Below, in pieces: positions 55,398 to 64,000 of a stretch of DNA of 64,000 nt. The stretch comes from Oceanicola sp. D3 (GTDB lineage: Bacteria > Pseudomonadota > Alphaproteobacteria > Rhodobacterales > Rhodobacteraceae): NCBI RefSeq assembly GCF_006351965.1, contig NZ_CP040932.1, positions 1,798,001 through 1,862,000 on the forward strand, given 5' to 3'. The notes under the pieces were generated by a model. It did not search any database. It was not told where the DNA came from and worked only from the letters and a program-made list of their open reading frames with translations. Both the position numbers and the translations under genes were made by a program. Position 1 is the first letter of the stretch; every line of letters begins with the position of its first letter.

Positions 55398-55432
55398 CGC
55401 GGGCCTGGTTGGGCCCGCGTTTTTTGTTTTTT
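55398..55432. terminator. Bidirectional intrinsic terminator between the FAD oxidoreductase and acnA
   Basis: CGCGGGCC and GGCCCGCG pair (8 bp) around a six-base loop. The plus strand continues with TTTTTTGTTTTTT, and the minus strand is followed by TTTT. It lies between convergent genes and fits a classic Rho-independent terminator for both. Confidence 0.88.
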
Positions 55433-55441
55433 GTCCGGTGT

Positions 55442-58216
<2,775 letters not shown>

Positions 58217-58313
58217 GGGGGGCTCCCTTGGCTTTGGGTGGCTGCACTTGGCCTTCCCTTACGCTGCAAGCGCGGGGGCTTGCAAGGATGATTGGGGTGG
58301 CCAGCTCGGTTTT

Positions 58314-58343
58314 TGTATACCATTGCACACAATTGGGGCGCAA
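58314..58343 (-). promoter_or_regulatory. Candidate promoter of acnA
   Basis: On the minus strand TTGCGC (58343-58338) and TATACA (58319-58314) are separated by 18 bases, about 98 bases before the acnA start. The leader would include the small dyad GCAAGC-GCGGGG-GCTTGC. Confidence 0.45.
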
Positions 58344-58443
58344 GGGGGCGGCGCGCTTTGTCACATCTCTCGCGTTTCGTTGATTGGCGCTTGCGCGGGG
58401 GAGGGGATAAACCGGAAGGCAGGGATGACATTGGCAGGTTAAT

Positions 58444-59154
58444 ATGGCCTTGAAATCAGGCATGAAAAAGCTCTTTGGGGCAATGGCTCTATATGTGGGG
58501 CTGGCGGGCATCGCGGTTGCGGAGCAGCCGGTTGTGGTGGAACTCTACACCAGCCAGGGCTGTTCGAGCTGCCCGCCGGCTGATGAAATTTTGGCCAAGC
58601 TTGCAAAGAAACCGGGCGTGATCGCGCTGGCGCTGCATGTGGACTACTGGGACTACATTGGCTGGAAAGACGCCTTTGCCCGCCCCGAGCACACCAAGCG
58701 GCAGAAGGGGTATGCGCATCAGGCGGGCGCGCGCACGATCTATACGCCGCAGATGGTGATTGGCGGGGTGGATCACGTTGTTGGCGCGCGGCCGATGGAT
58801 GTGGTGGACTTGCTGGGCACCCATAAGGCGCGCCCGGCGGTGATGCAGCTTCGGGCGCAGCGCGTGGGCGAGGAGGTGGCCATTGATGGCACCCCGCCCC
58901 AGCCTGCACAGGGAAAGCTGGTGGTGCAGCTTGTGCGTTACACCCCGGAAGAGACCGTGGCGATCAAGCGCGGTGAAAACGCCGGGCTGACCATGAGCTA
59001 CCATAACATCGTGCGCGACTGGCAGGTCTTGGGCGAGTGGGACGGGGAAACCGCGCTGGAGTTGCAGGTTGCCGCCCCGGGAGAAGCCCCGGCGGTGGTG
59101 ATCGTGCAGAAGGCCGGACCGGGCGAGATCATAGCCGCGGCGCGTGTGAAGTAG
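58444..59154 (+). CDS. DUF1223 exported thioredoxin-like protein
   Basis: 236 residues. A signal peptide (MKKLFGAMALYVGLAGIAVA, after a short leader) precedes VELYTSQGCSSCPPADEIL, a thioredoxin-like strand-turn with a CxxC, then DYIGWKDAFARPEHTKRQKG and YTPQMVIGG, all DUF1223 signatures. The ATG at 58444 was kept, but the one at 58462 (MKKLFG) gives a more compact signal. The C-terminal about 100 residues form a beta domain. The role is unknown, probably periplasmic thiol chemistry. Confidence 0.88.
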   Translation: MALKSGMKKLFGAMALYVGLAGIAVAEQPVVVELYTSQGCSSCPPADEILAKLAKKPGVIALALHVDYWDYIGWKDAFARPEHTKRQKGYAHQAGARTIYTPQMVIGGVDHVVGARPMDVVDLLGTHKARPAVMQLRAQRVGEEVAIDGTPPQPAQGKLVVQLVRYTPEETVAIKRGENAGLTMSYHNIVRDWQVLGEWDGETALELQVAAPGEAPAVVIVQKAGPGEIIAAARVK

Positions 59155-59227
59155 GGGGCATTTTGCCCTGAGAATATGGCTGACGAGCTGTCAGCGCTGG
59201 ACTCACCAAGGCAAACACCGGCTGGAA

Positions 59228-59247
59228 CTGTGCGGAAATCCGCACAG
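59228..59247. promoter_or_regulatory. 20-base inverted repeat upstream of the TRAP operon
   Basis: CTGTGCGGAAATCCGCACAG: two perfect 9-bp arms around AA, about 205 bases before the first dctP start. Its TGCGGA core recurs at 59296-59316. The shape fits a dimeric regulator such as a Fis-type HTH protein, so DctD (2275-3510) is a candidate binder by function, not by proof. Confidence 0.6.
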
Positions 59248-59289
59248 ATGCGCGGGTGGCGTGTGTGGGAAAGGGGACGCTGGTGCGGG

Positions 59290-59316
59290 TGGCACTTTGC
59301 GGGCCTTTGCGGAAAA
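59290..59316 (+). promoter_or_regulatory. Phased TTTGCGG repeats and possible -24 element before dctP
   Basis: TTTGCGGG (59296) and TTTGCGGAAAA (59306) repeat with a ten-base period, placing both on one face of the helix. TGGCAC at 59290-59295 matches a sigma-54 -24 box, with GC at the correct ten-base spacing after its GG (59303-59304), but the -12 box is GGGC and not TTGC. It could be a weak sigma-54 promoter or only regulator half-sites. An AT-rich stretch follows (TTTCAAATCAAATGTTTATG). Confidence 0.4.
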
Positions 59317-59451
59317 TCTTTCAAATCAAATGTTTATGCCGCTCGCCGCGCGCCTTTAAGCAAGGGCTTGCCGGGCGCGCTTGGTTGGCATTTGTCTCGA
59401 GCAGGCGCTGGGAGGCGCTGAACCGAACCAAATGTCTGGGAGGACATCCAC

Positions 59452-60453
59452 ATGAAATTCGCGACCCTTTCCGCCACCGCTGTGGCGCTGGTCCTGTCTG
59501 CCGGTGCGGGCTTTGCTGCCTGTGACGATGGCGAGATTGTCATCAAGTTCAGCCACGTCACCAACACCGACCGCCACCCCAAGGGCATCGCCGCCAACCT
59601 GCTCATGGAGCGGGTGAATGAAGAGATGAACGGCAAGGCCTGTGTTGAGGTTTACCCCAACTCCACGCTCTACAACGATGATCAGGTGCTGGAAGCGATG
59701 CTGCAGGGCGATGTGCAGCTGGCCGCGCCTTCTCTGTCGAAGTTTGAGACCTTCACCAAGCAATTCCGCATCTTTGACCTTCCGTTCATGTTCAAGAACA
59801 TCGACGCGGTTGACGCCTTCCAGACCTCCGAAGCCGGTGAGGCGATGAAGAATTCGATGCAGCGCCGGGGCCTGCAGGGCCTTGAGTTTTGGCACAACGG
59901 GATGAAGCAGTTCTCGGCCAACAAGCCGCTGGTCGAGCCGGGCGATGCCGCTGGCCTGAAGTTCCGCGTGCAGCCTTCCGATGTGCTGGTGGCCCAGATG
60001 GAAGCGCTAAACGCCAGCCCGCAGCCGATGGCCTTCTCGGAAGTTTACGGCGCGCTGCAGCAGGGCGTTGTGGACGGGCAGGAGAACACCTGGTCGAACA
60101 TCTATGGTCAGAAGTTCTTTGAGGTCCAGGACGGCACCACCGAAACCAACCACGGTGTGCTCGACTACCTCGTGGTGGCCTCGGTCGACTGGCTCGACAG
60201 CCTCGACGCCGATGTGCGCGACCAGCTGCTGACCATTCTTGAGGAAGTGACCCAAGAGCGGAACGCAGCCGTTGGGCAGGTGGACAAGGAAGCCCGTCAG
60301 GCGGTGCTGGATGCAGGCGGCGAGATCCGCGAGCTGACTCCAGAGCAGCGCCAGATGTGGGTGGATGCGATGAGCCCGGTGTGGGAGCAGTTTGAAGGCG
60401 ACGTGGGCGCCGACAACATTGCCGCCGCGCAGGAAATCAACGCGTCGATGTAA
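59452..60453 (+). CDS. dctP: TRAP transporter solute-binding protein DctP (first copy)
   Basis: 333 residues, ATG at 59452 preceded by GGGAGGACATCCAC. The signal peptide ends near FAACDDGE. The mature protein is a DctP-type periplasmic binder: FSHVTNTDRHPKGIAANLLM, GDVQLAAPSLSKFE, FRVQPSDVLVAQMEAL (with the carboxylate-binding arginine), and GVVDGQENTWSNIY are family motifs. It delivers C4-dicarboxylates to the DctQM permease. It is very similar to the next gene, suggesting tandem duplication. The 297-base region before it holds the repeats listed separately and no gene. Confidence 0.93.
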   Translation: MKFATLSATAVALVLSAGAGFAACDDGEIVIKFSHVTNTDRHPKGIAANLLMERVNEEMNGKACVEVYPNSTLYNDDQVLEAMLQGDVQLAAPSLSKFETFTKQFRIFDLPFMFKNIDAVDAFQTSEAGEAMKNSMQRRGLQGLEFWHNGMKQFSANKPLVEPGDAAGLKFRVQPSDVLVAQMEALNASPQPMAFSEVYGALQQGVVDGQENTWSNIYGQKFFEVQDGTTETNHGVLDYLVVASVDWLDSLDADVRDQLLTILEEVTQERNAAVGQVDKEARQAVLDAGGEIRELTPEQRQMWVDAMSPVWEQFEGDVGADNIAAAQEINASM

Positions 60454-60505
60454 GCAGAGCAGGGGAGTCCTCCGCGCGCCATGGGCGGGCGGGGGGCGTC
60501 TCTAC

Positions 60506-60521
60506 GGTATCCTGTGATACC
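60506..60521. other. Small dyad between the two dctP genes
   Basis: GGTATC-CTGT-GATACC is a perfect 6-bp dyad in the 148-base gap between the two binding-protein genes. It could be an operator, or an RNA hairpin that changes the relative expression of binding protein and permease. Confidence 0.35.
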
Positions 60522-60601
60522 TTGCGGTTCAGCAATGGGCGATGAACCTTCCCCCCGGTGGGCCGACTGGCCCCGAGGGAGACATCAGGAGGACCCCCAG
60601 G

Positions 60602-61633
60602 ATGAATAGAACGCTGAACACCGCCACAGCCGTGGCCGTGGCGCTTTGTGCCGTGACCCAAGCTGCCATGGCCGCCGGAACCGAAGGCTGTGACGACGGC
60701 GAGACCGTTATCAAGTTTGCCCATGTGGTGAACACGGATCGCCACCCCAAGGGCATTGCCGCGAGCCTGCTGCAGAGCCGCGTAAACGAAGAGATGGATG
60801 GCACCGCCTGTATGGAGGTGTATCCCAACTCGACGCTCTACAATGACGATCAGGTGCTGGAGGCGATGTTGCAGGGCGATGTGCATCTGGCCGCGCCGTC
60901 GCTTTCAAAATTCGAGACCTTCACCAAGCAGTTCCGCATTTTCGACCTGCCGTTCCTCTTTGCCAACATGGAGGCCGTGGACGCCTTTCAGCAAAGCGAG
61001 ACCGGGCAGGCGATGAAAGAGGGCATGACCCGGCGCGGCCTTCTGGGGCTGGAGTTTTGGCACAACGGGATGAAGCAGATCTCGGCAGATGTGCCGCTGG
61101 TGGAGCCGAGCGATGTGGCCGGGCTGAAGATGCGGGTGCAGCCTGCCGAGGTGATCATCGCGCAGATGGAGGCCTTGGGGGCCAGTGCCCAGCCGATGAC
61201 CTTCTCGGAGGTCTACGGCGCGCTGCAGACCGGCGTTGTGGATGGCCAGCAGAACACGTGGTCGAACATCTATGGCCAGAAGTTCTTTGAAGTGCAGGAC
61301 GGGATCACCGAGACAAACCACCTGCTGCTCGATTACATGGTGGTGACTTCGGTGGATTGGTGGGACTCGCTTGAGCCTGCCGTACGCGACCAGTTTTCGC
61401 AGATCCTGCGCGAGGTGACGGAAGCCCGCAACGGCGAGAGCGAGCGGGTGAACCAGGACGCCAAGCAGGCGATCATCGACGCGGGCGGCACGGTGCGGGA
61501 GTTGACCGCCGAGCAGCGCCAGCGCTGGGTTGAGGCGATGCTGCCGGTTTGGAAGCAATTTGAGAGCGACGTTGGCGCCGAGAACATCGAGGCCGCGCGC
61601 AAGATCAACGAAGAGATGATGTCGGGCGGGTAA
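60602..61633 (+). CDS. TRAP transporter solute-binding protein DctP (second copy)
   Basis: 343 residues from the ATG at 60602, with AGGAGG upstream. A signal peptide ends near AAMAAGTEG. The mature protein parallels the first copy along its whole length: FAHVVNTDRHPKGIAASLLQ, MRVQPAEVIIAQMEALGASA and GVVDGQQNTWSNIYGQKFFE. The conserved arginine is in the RVQP motif as before. Differences cluster in the linker after RVQP (Ser-Asp to Ala-Glu) and in the C-terminal helices, so ligand preference may differ. Both probably share DctQM. Confidence 0.92.
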   Translation: MNRTLNTATAVAVALCAVTQAAMAAGTEGCDDGETVIKFAHVVNTDRHPKGIAASLLQSRVNEEMDGTACMEVYPNSTLYNDDQVLEAMLQGDVHLAAPSLSKFETFTKQFRIFDLPFLFANMEAVDAFQQSETGQAMKEGMTRRGLLGLEFWHNGMKQISADVPLVEPSDVAGLKMRVQPAEVIIAQMEALGASAQPMTFSEVYGALQTGVVDGQQNTWSNIYGQKFFEVQDGITETNHLLLDYMVVTSVDWWDSLEPAVRDQFSQILREVTEARNGESERVNQDAKQAIIDAGGTVRELTAEQRQRWVEAMLPVWKQFESDVGAENIEAARKINEEMMSGG

Positions 61634-61689
61634 GCCGCGCGACGGCGGCCGCGGGCAGGGGCCTGCGGCCGCCATACAGACAGGGGGAA

Positions 61690-62409
61690 ATGGGGATGTC
61701 GCAACAGCACGACCTGCCGGTGGGCGGGTTTAGTCGATGGGTCAACAGCGTGGAGGAGTCGGTGATTGCCGTGCTGCTCGGGCTGATGACGCTCATCACC
61801 TTTGTCAACGTCGTGCTGCGCTACGGCTTCAACGACTCGCTGATCTGGGGGCAGGAGGTGGTGCTGATCCTGTTTGCGTGGCTGGTCCTGTTCGGGATTG
61901 CCTATGCCTTCAAGATCACCGCGCACCTTGGCGTGGATGCGCTGACTGCCATGTTGCCGAAGAAGGGTCAGCGGGTGCTGGCGCTGCTTTCGGCGGCGGC
62001 CTGCCTGATCTATGCCTTGCTGCTGATGAAGGGCGCGTGGGATTACTGGGCCCCCTTTGCCGGGTTGCCACCAACCGAGGGCCGCTGGTTTCCGACCGGG
62101 ATCGACTGGGGCGCGCGCAACAACAGCTTTTACGTGACCGACCAGGTGCCGATGCTGGAGTGGCTGCGCTGGCTGGAGCCGCTCACCCTGAACAAGGGCT
62201 ACCCCGAGGCCGAGTGGGAGCATTATGACAAGCTGCCCCGGTTTATTGCCTATGCGATGCTGCCCATTGCGGTGGCGCTGATGCTGTTTCGCCTCGTGCA
62301 GGCGACCATCCGTATCATCACCGGCAAGCAGGACAGCCTGATCGTGAGCCATGAGGCCGAAGACGAAGTGGCCGCCGTGGCTGCCACCCATGGCGAGGAG
62401 CAGAAATAA
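61690..62409 (+). CDS. dctQ: TRAP transporter small permease DctQ
   Basis: 239 residues, ATG at 61690 (a second ATG at 61696 is possible) preceded by AGGGGGAA. It has four hydrophobic segments: about 23-45, 58-78, 95-115 and 180-202. The family signature is VVLRYGFNDSLIWGQEVVLI in the second third. A long periplasmic loop (about 115-175, WFPTGIDWGARNNSFYVTDQ) is larger than in small DctQ proteins. It overlaps dctM by one base. Confidence 0.93.
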   Translation: MGMSQQHDLPVGGFSRWVNSVEESVIAVLLGLMTLITFVNVVLRYGFNDSLIWGQEVVLILFAWLVLFGIAYAFKITAHLGVDALTAMLPKKGQRVLALLSAAACLIYALLLMKGAWDYWAPFAGLPPTEGRWFPTGIDWGARNNSFYVTDQVPMLEWLRWLEPLTLNKGYPEAEWEHYDKLPRFIAYAMLPIAVALMLFRLVQATIRIITGKQDSLIVSHEAEDEVAAVAATHGEEQK

Positions 62410-63854
62410 TGGATGTCGTTCTTCTCTTCGTGATGATCATCGGGTTGCTGATGATCGGGGTGCCGATTGCGGTGTCGCTGGGCCTTTCGTCGATGGTCTT
62501 TTTGCTGGTGCTTTCTGACACCTCGCTGGCGAGTGTGGCGCAGAGCCTCTATCAGGCGATGGCGGGGCATTACACGCTGCTGGCCATTCCCTTCTTCATC
62601 CTCGCATCCAGCTTCATGAGCACGGGCGGGGTGGCCAAGCGGATCATCCGCTTCTCGATTGCCTGCGTGGGGCATCTGCGCGGTGGCCTCGCCATTGCCG
62701 GCGTCTTCGCCTGCATGCTCTTTGCCGCGCTTTCGGGCTCGTCGCCCGCAACCGTGGTGGCCATCGGCACGATCGTGATCGCGGCGATGAAGCAGGCGGG
62801 CTACACCAAGGAATTTGCCGCCGGGGTCATCTGTAACGCGGGCACGCTGGGCATTTTGATCCCGCCGTCGATCGTGATGGTGGTTTATGCCTCGGCCACG
62901 GATGTTTCGGTCGGGCGGATGTTTCTGGCCGGGGTCATTCCGGGCCTGCTGGCGGGCGTGATGTTGATGGTGACCATCTACGTGATGGCCGTGATCAAGA
63001 ATATGCCTGCGGGCGAGTGGAAGGGCTGGGGCGAGATTGCCCGCAGCTTTGGCGAGGCCTTTTGGGGCTTGATGCTGATCGTCATCATCATGGTGGGGAT
63101 CTACGGCATTCCGGGGATCACCAAGGCGATTTTCACCCCGACGGAAGCGGCGGCTGTGGCCTCGGTCTATGCCTTTATCGTGGCGGTCTGGGTCTATCGT
63201 GACATGGGGCCCTTGGCGGAGCGCGAGGGGGTGGCCAAGTCGAGCCTGCTGAAGAAGCCTTGGGCGCTGCTCACCGCGTTTGTGCACCGCGACACCCGGC
63301 ACACGCTGTTTGACGCGGGCAAGCTGACGGTGACGCTGATGTTCATCATCGCCAATGCGCTGATCCTGAAGCATGTGCTGACCGATGAGCAGATCCCGCA
63401 GCAGATCGCGGGGGCGATGCTGAGTGCGGGCTTCGGGCCGATCATGTTCCTCGTGATCGTCAACATCATCCTGCTGATCGGCGGGCAGTTCATGGAGCCA
63501 TCGGGGCTGATCGTGATCGTGGCGCCGCTGGTGTTTCCGATTGCGCTGGAGCTGGGGATCGACCCGATCCACCTTGGTATCATCATGGTGGTGAACATGG
63601 AGATCGGGATGATCACGCCGCCGGTGGGGCTGAACCTCTTCGTGACGAGCGGCGTGGCCGGGATGCCGATGATGAAGGTGGTGAAGGCGGCGTCTCCCTT
63701 CCTGGCGGTGCTCTTCGTCTTCCTGCTGATGATCACCTACATCCCGCCACTCTCTACGGCGCTGCCCAATGCGTCGAGCCTGGGGCCGCAGATCCGCTGT
63801 GATCCGATGCCATCGGACACGCTGGAGCGCGCTTATTGTGAAGCGCGTCAGTAA
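62409..63854 (+). CDS. dctM: TRAP transporter large permease DctM
   Basis: 481 residues with about twelve hydrophobic segments. AALSGSSPATVVAIGTIVI and GTLGILIPPSIVMVVYASAT are the conserved DctM substrate/sodium motifs, repeated in inverted form as EIGMITPPVGLNLFVTSGV. A cytoplasmic loop around 255-310 (REGVAKSSLLKKPWAL) is charged. It uses the sodium gradient to import dicarboxylates delivered by the two DctP proteins. The start overlaps the dctQ stop (TAATG). Confidence 0.95.
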   Translation: MDVVLLFVMIIGLLMIGVPIAVSLGLSSMVFLLVLSDTSLASVAQSLYQAMAGHYTLLAIPFFILASSFMSTGGVAKRIIRFSIACVGHLRGGLAIAGVFACMLFAALSGSSPATVVAIGTIVIAAMKQAGYTKEFAAGVICNAGTLGILIPPSIVMVVYASATDVSVGRMFLAGVIPGLLAGVMLMVTIYVMAVIKNMPAGEWKGWGEIARSFGEAFWGLMLIVIIMVGIYGIPGITKAIFTPTEAAAVASVYAFIVAVWVYRDMGPLAEREGVAKSSLLKKPWALLTAFVHRDTRHTLFDAGKLTVTLMFIIANALILKHVLTDEQIPQQIAGAMLSAGFGPIMFLVIVNIILLIGGQFMEPSGLIVIVAPLVFPIALELGIDPIHLGIIMVVNMEIGMITPPVGLNLFVTSGVAGMPMMKVVKAASPFLAVLFVFLLMITYIPPLSTALPNASSLGPQIRCDPMPSDTLERAYCEARQ

Positions 63855-63871
63855 ACAGTGACGGAGTTGAG

Positions 63872-63903
63872 AGGGGGCTGCCTGCGAGGGTGGCCCCCTT
63901 TTT
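63872..63903 (+). terminator. Intrinsic terminator of the TRAP operon
   Basis: AGGGGGC and GCCCCCT pair (7 bp, 14-base loop) and are followed by TTTTT overlapping the stem end, 18 bases after the dctM stop. Confidence 0.8.
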
Positions 63904-63967
63904 ACTGGCCTCGGGGAGGGAACCATCGGGCTGGCGGGGCGTCCTTCTATGAAAGGAGGAGTGCCTG

Positions 63968-64000
63968 ATGTCCGAGAAAGCCCCCGGCTGGGTCGTGCCC
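63968..64000 (+). CDS. 5' end of a gene cut by the right window edge
   Basis: GAAAGGAGGAGTGCCTG, an excellent ribosome-binding site, precedes an ATG at 63968. Eleven codons remain (MSEKAPGWVVP). The start is convincing from the site, but the product cannot be identified. It lies behind the TRAP terminator and so is probably a separate unit. Confidence 0.5.
   Translation, partial: MSEKAPGWVVP

Overview
The window is about 64 kb of high-GC DNA (mid-60s percent by eye) with short intergenic gaps and frequent start/stop overlaps. Gene content points to an alphaproteobacterium of the Rhodobacteraceae (Roseobacter group): a complex I (nuo) operon interrupted by the small accessory frames typical of Paracoccus/Rhodobacter relatives (DUF5333, DUF5337), birA-coaX-rnj immediately after nuoN, a divergent LysR/DUF1127 pair, radA-cvpA-purF, surE-pcm-nlpD, and two-component and TRAP genes for C4-dicarboxylates. 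I found no rRNA, tRNA, CRISPR array, insertion sequence or prophage; this is essentially chromosomal housekeeping sequence with a few accessory islands.

Layout. 0-3.5 kb: the 5' part of a cytochrome P450 gene (minus), divergent from dctB-dctD, a C4-dicarboxylate sensor kinase and response regulator. 3.5-7.4 kb: minus-strand radA-cvpA-purF. 7.5-10.2 kb: a Tat-type lipoprotein lytic transglycosylase, a DUF1127 protein and a divergent LysR regulator. 10.2-33.2 kb: one long plus-strand unit, nuoA-N with ten interspersed non-nuo genes, then birA, coaX and rnj (RNase J). 33.3-44.5 kb: mixed single genes (RhlE-like helicase, alpha/beta hydrolase, serine hydrolase, prfC, a small cysteine-protease-like protein, TetR regulator, Hint-domain protein, SDR, orphan ABC ATPase). 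44.5-47.1 kb: tatABC plus a DUF815 ATPase. 47.2-50.7 kb: minus-strand nlpD, pcm, surE and an SDR. 50.8-55.4 kb: small conserved proteins, a fatty acid desaturase and a DadA-like FAD oxidoreductase. 55.4-59.2 kb: aconitase and a divergent DUF1223 protein. 59.4-63.9 kb: a TRAP transporter operon with two tandem, closely related DctP binding proteins followed by DctQ and DctM. A new gene begins at the right edge.

How it fits together. The nuo operon makes the proton-pumping NADH dehydrogenase; the intercalated genes (a PAPS-type sulfotransferase, small membrane proteins, a Cys-rich exported protein, a lipoprotein, a CMD-fold protein) are translationally packed against the structural genes and so are probably co-expressed. 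NADH for it comes from the TCA cycle (acnA), which is fed by C4-dicarboxylates imported through the TRAP operon. The DctD regulator at 2.3-3.5 kb is the most unusual protein: its AAA+ domain has lost both the Walker A Gly-Lys and the GAFTGA loop needed for sigma-54 activation, while keeping its receiver and Fis-type DNA-binding domains. A clean 20-bp inverted repeat plus phased half-sites lies upstream of the TRAP operon and is a plausible target. No wholly new multi-gene system is evident; the best leads are this remodelled DctD and its candidate site, the sulfotransferase inside nuo, the Cys-rich exported protein between nuoJ and nuoK, and the orphan papain/transglutaminase-like protein.
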